Below, one piece after another: positions 45,418 through 55,667 of a DNA stretch of 64,000 nucleotides (its first letter is position 1; each line of letters begins with the position of its first letter). Origin of the DNA: JBMNEH01 sp050948665 (GTDB lineage: Bacteria; Bacillota; Clostridia; Christensenellales; UMGS416); NCBI GenBank assembly GCA_050948665.1, contig JBMNEH010000001.1:186001-250000 (forward strand). The letters are read 5' to 3'. The translations under genes and the position numbers were made by a program. The notes below the pieces were generated by a model, which was not told where the DNA came from, searched no databases, and worked only from the letters and a program-made list of their open reading frames with translations.

Positions 45418-47334
45418 TTATTCTTCCAAGGGTTTAAATTTATATCCACTCCACGACATGCCCAGATGCGAGGAGAATTCCAATGTGTTCAGCCTGACGC
45501 CGTGAACAATGACCGAAAGAAGATTCAGGATCATATTCAGCCCGTGGCCGAACATCAAAAGGACAATGGCGAGCAGCGTCAGCATAAAATTGCCCAGCAG
45601 CGGACTCACCAGCTCGTTGACCGTCAGGGAGATCGCCGCGCCCGCGAGCCCGACGGCCCAGAGACGGATGTAGGAAACAATGTCGGAAAACACATTCACC
45701 ACACCCAGCAATACCGATATGATATCGGTGACGCTGGCAAGCACGGCTTTTATCAGATTCCCCTCATAGTTGGAAAACAGGAAGCTCAGGAGGAAACCGG
45801 CCACGATCAGCCAGATCGCGCCCTTTCCCACGGGAACGCCCTCTATCACCAACCCGAAGCCGAAGACCTCGGGACTGACGACCAGGCTGAGCACCAGATA
45901 ATACATACCGACGAGCTGCAATATCGAACCGATATCCCCGAGTATTTTCGCCGATCTCCTGTTCCGCACGGCCTCCAGGATGTGCGCGACGGTCAACTGG
46001 ATGAGGGCGACCGTAAAACAGAATATCTGCAGGTTTTGCGAGGTGGTCAGCCCCACGCCCTCGGGTGTCCAAGGCAGGCTCCAGAGCGTATCGGCGTAGA
46101 CATTTGAGATCACGGGGACCGACAAAGCCTTCAGCCACCGGGGCAGTTGCTCCGGCGGGAGCCCGAGCCAGGTGCAGGTAAGGGTGCCCCACAGCACGGT
46201 TGACAAGCCGAAGAGCCCCACCAGCAGGATGGCGGGCTGAATTTGTTCCCCGGTGATACGCGATTTTATGATCGAACCCGCCGCAATGGCGCAAATCAGC
46301 AGACCGTAGCCGCCGTCCCCGAAGATGATCCCGAAGAATATCAGGATAAACAATAAAAACCAGCCGGAAATGTCGTGCTCGAAATATCCGGGCACCGTAC
46401 CCAGAAAGTCGGTCAGCGGATAGACGAGGCTGACAAACTTATTGTTTTTCAATTTGGTGGGGACGCGGTCCTCTATGCTGGGATCATCCGCGAGGAGGCC
46501 CCAGGCGTTCTTTTTGGCGGCTTGTTTGAGCCTGTCAAGATTCTCAGCCTCGATATATCCCTTGAAATACGCGACGGTAACCGGCCGGCTGTTCCCGGAG
46601 GACAGTTTTTCATCCGCCATCCCCATCACATAGGTTTCAAACTCGATTTCTTTCGCGATCGCCCCGACCGCCTTGCGCAGGCTCTCAACATAGCCGGCGC
46701 AGGAAGCGATCCGCTCATCGATCTGCTGCGCACGGGCGGACAACGCGGAAAGCCTCCGCCTCATTTCGGCGGTGGAGACCCGCGGAAGGGTGAATTTATA
46801 ATGATTTAAGAAGGGGGAGATATCCTTCCCGTTTTCCGGATCGGGATCGCATACCAGAAATCTCACCGAGGATCTGTCCGCGCCCAGCCTTACGGTCGTC
46901 ACACTGTCGGGAAGAGCGGCGTACTCGGCCTTGGGCATCTCATAGAAGGAGAGGGCGATGCCTTTCGACGCCAGGCGGCTGACGCTGTCCGGATCGATGT
47001 CTCCCCAGCTTTTCACCCGGGCATATTCCGCCTCAAGGGCGAGCTGTTCCGACAAGCAGTCCTTCTTTTCCTCGACAAGAGAAGCCAGCTCCGCCGCGAG
47101 GGACAGGCACTCCGCGACGCCGGCCTCTTTTCGCGCCGTGTTTTTGTTTTCCCCTATGGTAAAAACAGCGCTTTCAAGCAAAGAGACCTGTTCCTTGAGC
47201 GCGTCGATCCTTTCGCCCGCCGCCTCCTCGGTCACCTCGATATGCATGATCCCCAATTTCCGAAGCTTTTGCAGCGTTTCCCTTTTTTTATCTCCCGTGG
47301 TGATGAGAGAAACCGTCTTCATAGGTACGATCAT
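45418..47334 (-). CDS. ntpI: V-type ATPase subunit I (membrane stator)
   Basis: 638 aa. The N-terminal cytoplasmic half has coiled-coil character (EEAAGERIDALKEQVSLLE, RRRLSALSARAQQID). The C-terminal half carries about eight membrane helices (WFLLFILIFFGIIFGDGGYG) with the conserved basic residue region IRLWAVGLAGAAIS. It overlaps the D gene by 4 bp (ATGA). It couples ring rotation to ion flow. Confidence 0.93.
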   Translation of the reverse strand: MIVPMKTVSLITTGDKKRETLQKLRKLGIMHIEVTEEAAGERIDALKEQVSLLESAVFTIGENKNTARKEAGVAECLSLAAELASLVEEKKDCLSEQLALEAEYARVKSWGDIDPDSVSRLASKGIALSFYEMPKAEYAALPDSVTTVRLGADRSSVRFLVCDPDPENGKDISPFLNHYKFTLPRVSTAEMRRRLSALSARAQQIDERIASCAGYVESLRKAVGAIAKEIEFETYVMGMADEKLSSGNSRPVTVAYFKGYIEAENLDRLKQAAKKNAWGLLADDPSIEDRVPTKLKNNKFVSLVYPLTDFLGTVPGYFEHDISGWFLLFILIFFGIIFGDGGYGLLICAIAAGSIIKSRITGEQIQPAILLVGLFGLSTVLWGTLTCTWLGLPPEQLPRWLKALSVPVISNVYADTLWSLPWTPEGVGLTTSQNLQIFCFTVALIQLTVAHILEAVRNRRSAKILGDIGSILQLVGMYYLVLSLVVSPEVFGFGLVIEGVPVGKGAIWLIVAGFLLSFLFSNYEGNLIKAVLASVTDIISVLLGVVNVFSDIVSYIRLWAVGLAGAAISLTVNELVSPLLGNFMLTLLAIVLLMFGHGLNMILNLLSVIVHGVRLNTLEFSSHLGMSWSGYKFKPLEE

Positions 47335-47960
47335 AACGCGAACACCCGCCTTTCGGAAGCCTCGGCTTTGCCAAGGGCTTTGCGTTTGGCGATTTTCGCG
47401 CGCACAACGGCGCTGACCTGCTGATCCGCCAGGTAAATCGATATCCTTTTAATGTTTTCCTCCGCTTCGGGGATCTTGATCTTTTCGAGAAGGTTGACTT
47501 TTTGGGAGGTGGAAAGGAGCTCCGCCGCCAGAAGGCGCACCTGCTCGTCCAACACCTCCGCCTCCAAATCAAGGGATATGGCCTTCTCGATATGGTCCGC
47601 GGCCATGTCGACCCAGAGGGGAGTGTAGTACAAGTCATAGTCTCCCCTGGAGAAATCCGCCCCCTCAAAGGTGGGGACCTCCACGCCCACGATATTGTCC
47701 CGGCCCTTCCGTATATTGCTGACGGTGAGTATCCCGCCGGGGAAGGCATCCTTTTCGCTGAAAACAGCGATCCAGGAGGCAAAGGACTTTTCGAGATCCT
47801 CCCTCCTTTTACGGACGGCTCTCGCCCTGGCCTCAATGGCGCGCATTTCCGTTTGGAGCTGCTGCTTTTTCAAGGTGAGGGTTGGCAAATATCTCTGATA
47901 CATCTTCAGAGCGTCTTTCTGTGTCTTCAACTCATTTTTCGTGAGCCTGATTTTTGCCAT
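47331..47960 (-). CDS. ntpD: V-type ATPase subunit D (central shaft)
   Basis: 209 aa, mostly helical. IRLTKNELKTQKDALKMYQR at the start and NLLEKIKIPEAEENIKRI near the end are the two shaft helices. It starts 2 bp after the B gene and overlaps the I gene. Confidence 0.93.
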   Translation of the reverse strand: MAKIRLTKNELKTQKDALKMYQRYLPTLTLKKQQLQTEMRAIEARARAVRKRREDLEKSFASWIAVFSEKDAFPGGILTVSNIRKGRDNIVGVEVPTFEGADFSRGDYDLYYTPLWVDMAADHIEKAISLDLEAEVLDEQVRLLAAELLSTSQKVNLLEKIKIPEAEENIKRISIYLADQQVSAVVRAKIAKRKALGKAEASERRVFAL

Positions 47961-47962
47961 AA

Positions 47963-49276
47963 TTACAGTTCTCCCTGCTGTTCGGGCCAGAATTCATCCA
48001 CAAGGTCCGACCTGATCCCGGTTTCATCCCTTTGGAAGCAGGCGGCTAATATTTCCCAGCCCCGATCAAGGGCTTCCTCAAGAGACAGGTTCACCGACAG
48101 ATCCATCAGCCCTGTTTCAAAAAGCCCGCCGTATTTCAGAAGCTTTTCATCCCAGGAGCTCATGGAAAAGCCCATGCTCCTCTTTTCCAGCGTTTCCCTG
48201 TACGAAGCGTAGATCCGGATCATGCCGTCCATCAGCGCGCGATGGTCTTTCCGTGTTTTGTCGTTGACGTTTTGCTTTAACCGGGAAAGGGAGCCGAATG
48301 GCTCGATGCGGCCGTCCTTGAGATAATACTGGCCCTCGGTGATATAGCCGGTATTATCGGGAACGGGGTGGGTCACATCGTCGCCGGGCATGGTGGTGAC
48401 CGCCAGGACAGTGATCGACCCCGAATCCGCGAAATCGACGGCCTTTTCGTAACGGGCGGCAAGCTGGGTGTAAAGATCGCCGGGATATCCGCGATTGGAA
48501 GGGACCTGCTCCTGGGTAATGGCGATCTCCTTCATGGCGTCGGCAAAGTTGGTCATATCGGTGAGAAGGACCAACACATCCTTATCCTGCAGGGCGAATT
48601 GCTCCGCCACGGCCAACCCCATATCGGGGATCATCATGCATTCAACGATCGGATCGGAGGCCGTATGAATGAACATGACGGACCTGCTCAGCGCCCCGCC
48701 CTTTGAAAGCTCATCCCTGAAATACAGGAAATCATCATATCGCAGCCCCATGCCGCAGAAAACGATGACATCCGCCTCGGCCTGCATCGCGATACGGGCA
48801 AGAAGCTGGTTATAGGGCTCCCCGGAAACGGAGAAGATGGGCAGCTTTTGAGACACGACCAAGGTGTTGAACATATCGATCATGGGGATATTGGTCCGCA
48901 TCATGCGGTTGGCGAGAATGCGCCTGACGGGGTTCACGGAGGGCCCGCCGATGGGCTTCATGTTTTCCGTCAGCGCGGGTCCTTTATCGATCGGCTCGCC
49001 CGAGCCGTTGAAGATACGCCCCAACAGATCCTCACTGAAGGATACCCGCATTTCGCGCCCCAAAAAGCGGACCTCGTCTCCCGTGGAGACGCCTTGACCG
49101 CCGGCGAATACCTGCAGGGAGACAATGTCTCCCTCGATCTTGTTGACCTGGGCCAGCGATTTGCCGAAGCGCGTATCGATCTGCGCCAGCTCATGATATC
49201 GCACGCCGCCGGCTTTTACGGTGATCACATTGCCGGTGATGGATTCAATACGGTTATACACTTTCTTCATTCTCAT
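47963..49276 (-). CDS. ntpB: V-type ATPase subunit B
   Basis: 437 aa, the non-catalytic head subunit. It lacks a P-loop and has [32 protein letters not shown] and [11 protein letters not shown]. The start overlaps the A stop (ATGA at 49273-49276); an ATG two codons later is also possible. Confidence 0.94.
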   Translation of the reverse strand: MRMKKVYNRIESITGNVITVKAGGVRYHELAQIDTRFGKSLAQVNKIEGDIVSLQVFAGGQGVSTGDEVRFLGREMRVSFSEDLLGRIFNGSGEPIDKGPALTENMKPIGGPSVNPVRRILANRMMRTNIPMIDMFNTLVVSQKLPIFSVSGEPYNQLLARIAMQAEADVIVFCGMGLRYDDFLYFRDELSKGGALSRSVMFIHTASDPIVECMMIPDMGLAVAEQFALQDKDVLVLLTDMTNFADAMKEIAITQEQVPSNRGYPGDLYTQLAARYEKAVDFADSGSITVLAVTTMPGDDVTHPVPDNTGYITEGQYYLKDGRIEPFGSLSRLKQNVNDKTRKDHRALMDGMIRIYASYRETLEKRSMGFSMSSWDEKLLKYGGLFETGLMDLSVNLSLEEALDRGWEILAACFQRDETGIRSDLVDEFWPEQQGEL

Positions 49277-51042
49277 TCACCGTCCTTCAATAAATACGCG
49301 GCGGCGCTTTCCGCTTTGCCTTCGCCCTCATGATAGAGCGCGTCGATCCCGGCTTCGATCCGTTTGAAAGCGGCGCTTTCAAATTCGGTATAATTCCAGT
49401 CAATGAAGCTTTGGCGCAACCGGTTAAAGAACGCGCGCGCGGCCTCCCTGCCGGACAGCGCGTATGCGCTTCCCAGAATAAGGATGAGCTTATCGACCAC
49501 ATAGCGCTGGCGCGGGGCGCCGCAGTCGGCATCGATCAGGTCAAAAGAATTCTGCTGCAGATATACCGCGTCAAGTATGTCGGACTTCAGGTAAAGGATA
49601 TAATCGGAAAGCGTCGTGCCCTCTTTGCCGACTACCTTCATCATCGTGTAAATCTCGTTGCCTTGGCGGAGAAGATCCCTACAGAACGCGGCTTTTTCGC
49701 TGCTGATGACGCCATCGTACTTGGACCAGGAAATGAGGGGGTCGATGGCGGGATATTTCCTGGCGTCCGACCTTTCACGGGACAAGCCGTGGAAGGCGCC
49801 GACGACCTTTAAGGTCGCCTGGGTCACGGGCTCCTCAAAGTTGCCGCCCGCGGGAGAGACCGTTCCGCCGATTGTGACCGAGCCGGCGCCGCCGTCGGGC
49901 AGACGAACATATCCGGCTCTTTCGTAAAACGCCGCGATATAGGATTCCAGGTAGGCGGGGAAAGCCTCCTCGCCGGGGATCTCCTCAAGACGGCCGGATA
50001 TCTCTCTGAGCGCCTGCGCCCAACGGGAGGTGGAGTCCGCCAAAAGCAGGACATGGAGCCCCATCTGACGGTAATATTCGGCAAGGGTCACGGAGGTATA
50101 CACAGAGGCTTCACGGGAGGCGACCGGCATCGAGGAGGTGTTGCAGATAATGATGGTGCGCTCCATGAGGGAACGCCCCGTCCTCGGATCGGTAAGTTTG
50201 GGCAGCTCGGTCAGGGTTTCGACAACCTCGCCGGCGCGCTCGCCGCAGGCGGCGATAATGACGATATCAACATCCGCGTATTTTGAGGTGGTGTGCTGCA
50301 GCACGGTTTTGCCCGCGCCAAAGGGCCCGGGGATACAGTATGTCCCGCCCTTCGCCACCGGGAAGAAGGAATCGATCAGACGGACCCTGGTCTCCATCGT
50401 TTCGGCGGGCGTCAGCCTTTCGCTGTAGCATTTTACCGCGCGCTTGACGGGCCACTTAAAAGACATGGTGACGGATATGTCGCGCCCGTGCGCGTCAGTT
50501 ATCACGGCGACGGGTTCTTTTACGGTATATTCCCCTTTGGGGGCGATGGATTTTAAAGTATAATTCCCGAGCAAATAAAACGGGACAAAGATTTTATGCG
50601 TAAAAGAACCTTCCGGAACGGTCCCAATAGCTTCGCCCGCCCGCAGGACAGCCCCTATTTGCGCGGCGGGGGTAAACGCCCATTTCTTCTCGGCGTTCAG
50701 CCCGTCCGCGTAATTGCCGCGCTCTAAAAACCAGCCGGCTCTCTCCGCCAAAATGGGCAGCGGGTTTTGAAGACCGTCATAAATTTGACCGAGCAGCCCC
50801 GGGCCGAGCTCCGCCGAGAGCATCTCACCGGTAAATTCGACAGGATCTCCGTACTGTATGCCGCCGGTCATTTCAAAAACCTGTATTTGGGCGGTATTGC
50901 CCCTGATGCGGATAACCTCGCTTTTAAGCCTGGTGTTATCCACATGCACATAGCATATCTCGTTCATGGAAACATGGCCGTCAAACGCGACGGACACCAG
51001 GTTCCCGTTAATGCTGATAACCCTTCCGGTAGTTTCAATCAT
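49273..51042 (-). CDS. ntpA: V-type ATPase catalytic subunit A
   Basis: 589 aa. The P-loop is [11 protein letters not shown], the catalytic Glu region is [11 protein letters not shown], and [17 protein letters not shown] and [17 protein letters not shown] are family blocks. The long bulge region typical of A subunits (about residues 115-190) is present. It hydrolyses ATP, or makes it, at the head. It overlaps the DUF2764 gene (ATGA). Confidence 0.95.
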   Translation of the reverse strand: MIETTGRVISINGNLVSVAFDGHVSMNEICYVHVDNTRLKSEVIRIRGNTAQIQVFEMTGGIQYGDPVEFTGEMLSAELGPGLLGQIYDGLQNPLPILAERAGWFLERGNYADGLNAEKKWAFTPAAQIGAVLRAGEAIGTVPEGSFTHKIFVPFYLLGNYTLKSIAPKGEYTVKEPVAVITDAHGRDISVTMSFKWPVKRAVKCYSERLTPAETMETRVRLIDSFFPVAKGGTYCIPGPFGAGKTVLQHTTSKYADVDIVIIAACGERAGEVVETLTELPKLTDPRTGRSLMERTIIICNTSSMPVASREASVYTSVTLAEYYRQMGLHVLLLADSTSRWAQALREISGRLEEIPGEEAFPAYLESYIAAFYERAGYVRLPDGGAGSVTIGGTVSPAGGNFEEPVTQATLKVVGAFHGLSRERSDARKYPAIDPLISWSKYDGVISSEKAAFCRDLLRQGNEIYTMMKVVGKEGTTLSDYILYLKSDILDAVYLQQNSFDLIDADCGAPRQRYVVDKLILILGSAYALSGREAARAFFNRLRQSFIDWNYTEFESAAFKRIEAGIDALYHEGEGKAESAAAYLLKDGE

Positions 51043-51596
51043 TGCGCAGCCTCTTCCCCGTTTCCGTTCAAAATGGAGCTGTAAATATTTCTGTACGCGG
51101 CTTTTCCGCGTTCCGTGTCAAACCGCCTTATCCGCAAAAGCAGCTTCAGTTTGATCCCGTAATAATAGAGATAATCCCTTGAGAAGGTGTCCGCAGGCCT
51201 GAGCGTCTCCAAAAAACGCAAACGATGCCGGGAAAGAAAATCCTCCGCCTCCATAGGGTTTTCCAGTTCTACCGCGGCATTGGCCGCCTCGATAAGCGCG
51301 GGAGGCAGGGGTTCGTTTCGCGGATCAAAGGATTTATTCATTTTGGCAGCCCGGGCTTTGCCGAGGGCCAGCCGCAGATCCCGCTCGCCCGCATTCCAAG
51401 CCCCGACCAGCGCGGAGCTTGATCTTTCGGGTTCGAGGGGCGGTACAAGCGTTAATTTCCCGATTTCGCCCTGTTTCTTTTTTCCCAAAAAACGGCCGCA
51501 CAGCTCTAAAAACCGCTCCTCCGTAATGGGCAGCGGCGCGCCCTCATTGACCCCGTCCAAAGAGGGCAGCTGCGCGATCAGATAATATTCAACCAT
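51039..51596 (-). CDS. DUF2764 protein, V-type ATPase associated
   Basis: 185 aa: MVEYYLIAQLPSLDGV, ALVGAWNAGERDLRLALGK and RLRFLETLRPADTFSRDYL resemble the DUF2764 proteins found between E and A in V-type operons of Bacteroidetes, spirochaetes and chlamydiae. Genes for the classical C, F and G subunits are absent here, so this protein may take over the C role of joining shaft and ring. It overlaps its neighbours on both sides. Confidence 0.75.
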   Translation of the reverse strand: MVEYYLIAQLPSLDGVNEGAPLPITEERFLELCGRFLGKKKQGEIGKLTLVPPLEPERSSSALVGAWNAGERDLRLALGKARAAKMNKSFDPRNEPLPPALIEAANAAVELENPMEAEDFLSRHRLRFLETLRPADTFSRDYLYYYGIKLKLLLRIRRFDTERGKAAYRNIYSSILNGNGEEAAQ

Positions 51597-52204
51597 TACT
51601 CCGCCTCTTTTAAAAGCGCGATGACTTTAGGGCTCAGATAGTTCGACAGGATCTCGGCCACGGCCTCCGCGGAATAATCATAATACGCGTTTCCGTTGTT
51701 GACGGAAATGCGGAAGCCCCCGGTAAAGTTGTCGTTCGCTTTCAGGGTAACGCCCTTCAGCAGCCTCTCTTTGACGCCGGCGCGCAGGGCTTCCTCAAGG
51801 GATTTCAAATCCGCGCTGTTCAGAAGGACCGCCACGCTCTCGGTATCCGGCTTGTCGGACCAGCACACGATCACATCCATGATCAGCCGGGCCATTTCCG
51901 CGGAGGAATATACGGCGGCGACATTTTCATTTAAGACGGACCGCAGTTCCCGGGCGACGCTCTCCCTGAAGGAGATAAGCATATTTCGACCGGCCTGGCG
52001 GATGGCGTCCTCGCCGGATTTTACCACGCGCGCATTCTCAATTTCCGCATTCGCTAAAATCTGTCCCGCCTGAAATTCAGCTTCCGCGATGATTTTCTCG
52101 GCCTGCGCCCTTGCCGCGGCAAGTATGGACGCGGCCTCGGTTTCGGCGGCTTCCACACCGTCCCTTTTGACCTGATCAATAAGCTCCTGAAGCTGTATTT
52201 CCAT
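51596..52204 (-). CDS. ntpE: V-type ATPase subunit E (peripheral stalk)
   Basis: 202 aa from ATG 52204 with AAAGGAG upstream; the open frame extends 64 codons further but that part is not stalk-like. A long N-terminal coiled coil (QELIDQVKRDGVEAAETEA, AAARAQAEKIIAEAE) leads to a globular C-terminus. First gene of the operon; its partner G is not seen. Confidence 0.88.
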   Translation of the reverse strand: MEIQLQELIDQVKRDGVEAAETEAASILAAARAQAEKIIAEAEFQAGQILANAEIENARVVKSGEDAIRQAGRNMLISFRESVARELRSVLNENVAAVYSSAEMARLIMDVIVCWSDKPDTESVAVLLNSADLKSLEEALRAGVKERLLKGVTLKANDNFTGGFRISVNNGNAYYDYSAEAVAEILSNYLSPKVIALLKEAE

Positions 52205-52321
52205 CACGCTGACTCCTTTAAAGCAATTTCCTTTTAACGGGAACCCCCTCCGGGCAAAAAACAAACGGGTACCAACAGCCCAACGCAGCCGTCCGGTTCC
52301 CCGATGATCTGTTCGCCTTTT

Positions 52322-52350
52322 ATTGAAACATATTTTGGCTTGATTGTCAA
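52322..52350 (-). promoter_or_regulatory. promoter of the V-type ATPase operon
   Basis: Minus strand TTGACA (52345-52350), 17-bp spacer, TTCAAT (52322-52327). Confidence 0.5.
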
Positions 52351-52573
52351 TGTTTGCCGCCGCTTTTCGGGCGCCGGAGGAAATACCCCGCGGCATCGTG
52401 CCGAAGGACGATAGAGGGGCGAGATCCCCGGGAATTTTCCCGGCTTATCCGGGGGGCTGGCAATCTCCGGCGGGCGGAAGTATAATCATATCGCGGGATC
52501 CTCCGAAAAAGATGGACAGAAAGACGCGGGAATGATACTCTTTCTGTAAAGGAACAGGTTAAGGAGACTGGCC

Positions 52574-53521
52574 ATGTTGTTTTTAAAGCTTTTATTATCA
52601 GACCCGGCGACGGGCGCCGCGGCCGCGCCCCGCATCGGAGAGATCTTCTTCCCGGCGGGAAAAACAGCCCGGGAGTGGGTGGCCGAAACCTTCCCGCTGG
52701 GGTTGCTGAACACGCTCATACTGGCTGCCATAGCGGGCGTCGTTGCGTTCGTGCTGATCCGCCTGATCAAGTTCTTCTTTGAACGGAAAGCGGGAGGGAA
52801 TGTCCGGATCATCTATCGTTTGATTTATATATTGATTCTTTTGATCGCGGCGATGGTGGTGGTGTCCAACATCACGCCGCTGGCAAAGCTGGGCACCTGG
52901 CTGATGGCCGGCTCGGGTATCGCGGCGGTGGTGATCGGACTGGCGGCCCAGCAAACCCTGGGCAATCTGCTCAGCGGGATCTCCATCAGCGCCAATAAAC
53001 CGTTTTTAGTCGGGGAGATCGTTGAGATCCTGGATACCAATCCCCCAATAAGCGGCGTGGTGAAGGATATCGGCCTGCGGCATACCGTCATCGCGGACAT
53101 CACAAACAAACGCATCGTCATACCGAACAGCATGCTGGACACAAAAATAATCCGCACCTCCCATACGCTGGACAAGGAAAAGAATATTGTCAATTTACTG
53201 TCGGTCTATATTTCCTACGCGAGCGATATCGATTTGGCGATCGATATCCTGCGCAGGCTATGCGAGGAGCATGAGGACAGTATCGATGTGCGCACCGAAA
53301 AGGAGATACAGGACGGCGCGCCGAAGGTCAATGTTTTCGTGATGGAAATGGGGAGCTCTTCCATTACGCTGCGCGCGTCCATATGGACAAAAGACCCGAT
53401 AACGGGGTTTAGGGCCCTCTCCGACCTGCGCTACGCGGTCAAAAAAGAGTATGAAAAACAAGGCATCGAAGCCCCCCATCCCTATCAGAACGTGGTCGTG
53501 ACGCGGAAAAAGAAAGAGTGA
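52574..53521 (+). CDS. small-conductance mechanosensitive channel, MscS family
   Basis: 315 aa. Three membrane helices (about 40-62, 76-97 and 108-130). The pore helix region is GIAAVVIGLAAQQTLGNLLS, followed by ISISANKPFLVGEIVEI and the cytoplasmic cage with RIVIPNSML. It releases solutes on osmotic downshock. AAGGAG lies before the ATG. A TATAAT is visible at 52481-52486 with a poor -35. Confidence 0.92.
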   Translation: MLFLKLLLSDPATGAAAAPRIGEIFFPAGKTAREWVAETFPLGLLNTLILAAIAGVVAFVLIRLIKFFFERKAGGNVRIIYRLIYILILLIAAMVVVSNITPLAKLGTWLMAGSGIAAVVIGLAAQQTLGNLLSGISISANKPFLVGEIVEILDTNPPISGVVKDIGLRHTVIADITNKRIVIPNSMLDTKIIRTSHTLDKEKNIVNLLSVYISYASDIDLAIDILRRLCEEHEDSIDVRTEKEIQDGAPKVNVFVMEMGSSSITLRASIWTKDPITGFRALSDLRYAVKKEYEKQGIEAPHPYQNVVVTRKKKE

Positions 53522-53578
53522 TCCCGCGGCGGGTTCCCCGCGGGGATGAACGGAGAACGGGAGAGGAGGACAGGCGCT

Positions 53579-54283
53579 TTGCGGGTAAAGATCGATTATT
53601 TGGGACACAGCGGATTCCTTGTCGAAACGGAAAGGGTATTATTGCTTTTCGATTATTATCGCGGAGACCTTTCGTTTATAGGACGGAAACCGGAGGAAAA
53701 GCCGCTGTTTGTGTTTGCCAGCCACGCGCACGGGGACCATTTTAACCCGGAGATCTTCTCGCTGGCGGATACACGCCGGACGAAATACCTCCTGTCCTTT
53801 GATATCAGGGGGAACCCGGCGGCGCCGGAAGGTCCCGGCGCGCGGTATCTGGAGGCGGACAGGACGTATGATATCGAAGGGCTGGGCAATGTGACGACGC
53901 TGCCCTCCACCGACGAGGGCGTCGCTTTCCTGGTCAGGACCGGCAGTGAGACGCTGTTCCACGCGGGAGACCTGCACTGGTGGGACTGGCCCGGCGAGGA
54001 CCCGGAATGGCTGGCCGGACAGGAGGCCGATTTCCGGCGGGAGATCCGGAAACTGAAGGACACGCCCATCGATATCGCCTTCGCGGTGCTGGACGACCGG
54101 CTGGAGGAAAATTACGGAAAGGGCATGGCGCTCATCCTGTCGGAGCTGCGCCCGCGGTATCTGCTGCCGATGCACTTTTGGAGGGACAGCGGCGTGGTGG
54201 GGCGGTTCAAAGCCCTCTCCGGCGGGGAGGAAGGGGGAACCGTCATACTGGATACCGCAAAAGAAAAGCACTGGGAACTGTGA
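53579..54283 (+). CDS. MBL-fold metal-dependent hydrolase
   Basis: 234 aa. I choose TTG 53579, 9 nt after AGGAGG, giving MRVKIDYLGHSGFL; an ATG at 53546 lacks a good site. Metal ligands are SHAHGDHF (HxHxDH), AGDLHWWDW and PMHFW. This resembles UlaG/L-ascorbate-6-P lactonase-like proteins. Substrate unknown. It is followed 15 bp later by the VOC gene. Confidence 0.85.
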   Translation: MRVKIDYLGHSGFLVETERVLLLFDYYRGDLSFIGRKPEEKPLFVFASHAHGDHFNPEIFSLADTRRTKYLLSFDIRGNPAAPEGPGARYLEADRTYDIEGLGNVTTLPSTDEGVAFLVRTGSETLFHAGDLHWWDWPGEDPEWLAGQEADFRREIRKLKDTPIDIAFAVLDDRLEENYGKGMALILSELRPRYLLPMHFWRDSGVVGRFKALSGGEEGGTVILDTAKEKHWEL

Positions 54284-54298
54284 AAGGAGAAAATTACG

Positions 54299-54667
54299 AT
54301 GAAATTCAAAATGATCCATGAAAACTACAATGTAACCGACCTTGACCGTTCGCTGAAGTTTTACGGGGAGGCGCTCGGTCTGAGGGAAAAACGCCGGAAT
54401 ACAGCCAAGGACGGTTCTTTCATCATCGTGTATCTGGGGAATGAGGAGAGCGAGTTCGAGTTGGAATTGACCTGGCTCAGGGACCATCCCGAGCCTTACG
54501 ACCTGGGGGAAGAGGAGTTCCACCTGGCCTTCCGGACGGATGATTACGAGGCCGCCTACGCGCTGCACAAAAAGATGGACTGCATCTGTTACGAAAACCC
54601 GTCCATGGGGATCTATTTCATTCAGGACCCGGACGGATACTGGCTGGAGATCGTCCCGACGCGGTAA
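54299..54667 (+). CDS. VOC family protein, lactoylglutathione lyase-like
   Basis: 122 aa. Metal ligand positions are visible in MIHENYNVTDLDRSLKFY (His), ESEFELELT (Glu), FHLAFRTDD (His) and DPDGYWLEIVP (Glu), so all four glyoxalase I ligands are kept. It may remove methylglyoxal or a related aldehyde. GGAGAA precedes the ATG. Confidence 0.85.
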   Translation: MKFKMIHENYNVTDLDRSLKFYGEALGLREKRRNTAKDGSFIIVYLGNEESEFELELTWLRDHPEPYDLGEEEFHLAFRTDDYEAAYALHKKMDCICYENPSMGIYFIQDPDGYWLEIVPTR

Positions 54668-54710
54668 AGGAAGCCGCCGTATAGAAAAGCCCGGAGATGA
54701 GGGGTGCGAT

Positions 54711-55511
54711 ATGAAAAAGCGCGGGCTGTGCGTTGCCGCTCTTTGTGTTTTCCTGTGCGCCGCGGGGTGCGCGGCGGCGCGGCCGAAGGCGTACGGTGTT
54801 TTTATAGGGATCAACGGGGAGGAAGCCGACCGCCTGAGGGGGTATCAGCTCGTTGTTATAGAGCCTTCGGCGTTTACCGGGGAGCAGATAGAGCGGCTGC
54901 GCTCCGACGGGAAAACCGTATACGGGTACCTCAATATCGGCGCCCTGGAAGAATACCGCCCCTACCATGACAGGTTTCAAGACCTCATCCTCGGCGTTTA
55001 CGAGGATTGGCCGGACGAGGGCTGGATCGACGTCGCCGACCCCGGGTGGCAAAGCTTTATCATTGACGAGCTGGGCGGGCAATACACCGGCATGGGGCTT
55101 GACGGGCTGTTTTTGGACAATGCCGATGTGTATTACAATTATCCCACGGAGGAGATCTTTCAGGGGATTTGCGCCATCCTGCGGGGCTTGAGACAATATC
55201 ATATTCCGCTGATCATAAACGGCGGGGACACCTTTGTTTCAAGATGCATGGAGGACAACGCCGCGCTGTTTGACGGCGTGAATCAGGAAACGGTGTTTAC
55301 GGCGATAGACTTTGACGACCGCAGCTGCGGAAGGCAGAAAAAAGAGGAAACGGACTATTTCAAAGCGTATCTTTCAAAGGTAAAGGAAGGGGGGCTTTCG
55401 GTCTTTCTGCTGGAATACGGGGCCGACGGGGAACTCGCGAGGGAGATCGACGCCTACTGCGCCGGGAACGGGTTTCTCTGGTATAACGCGGAAGATATCG
55501 AATTGCGATAG
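54711..55511 (+). CDS. lipoprotein, GH114-like endo-alpha-1,4-polygalactosaminidase
   Basis: 266 aa from ATG 54711 (GAGGGG upstream). The lipobox is AAGC, Cys at about residue 20. The domain has YGYLNIGALEEYRPY, GWIDVADPGWQ, GLDGLFLDNADVYYNYP and PLIINGGDTF, all blocks of the GH114/TM1410 TIM-barrel family that cleaves galactosamine polymers. The Asp in GLFLDNAD and Glu in VNQETVF are the probable catalytic acids. Outer surface; target exopolysaccharide inferred. Confidence 0.82.
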   Translation: MKKRGLCVAALCVFLCAAGCAAARPKAYGVFIGINGEEADRLRGYQLVVIEPSAFTGEQIERLRSDGKTVYGYLNIGALEEYRPYHDRFQDLILGVYEDWPDEGWIDVADPGWQSFIIDELGGQYTGMGLDGLFLDNADVYYNYPTEEIFQGICAILRGLRQYHIPLIINGGDTFVSRCMEDNAALFDGVNQETVFTAIDFDDRSCGRQKKEETDYFKAYLSKVKEGGLSVFLLEYGADGELAREIDAYCAGNGFLWYNAEDIELR

Positions 55512-55569
55512 GGCCGTGTTACGGAACCGCGCACGACCGCCGTATGACGGAAGGGTATTCTTGAAGAAT

Positions 55570-55606
55570 AAGGGCATCCTGTTTTGACAGAAAACAGGAT
55601 GCCCTT
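55570..55606. terminator. long hairpin between convergent genes
   Basis: A perfect 16-bp stem AAGGGCATCCTGTTTT / AAAACAGGATGCCCTT with a GACAG loop. A clear T-run is missing on the plus side; the minus side reads TTATTCTTC. It separates the GH114 gene from the minus-strand RCC1 genes. Confidence 0.6.
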
Positions 55607-55667
55607 CGAATGGGGAGGAAGAAGAGAACAGGGGAAGAATGTCCCGGGTGTTCTCACCGGAAAGCCC

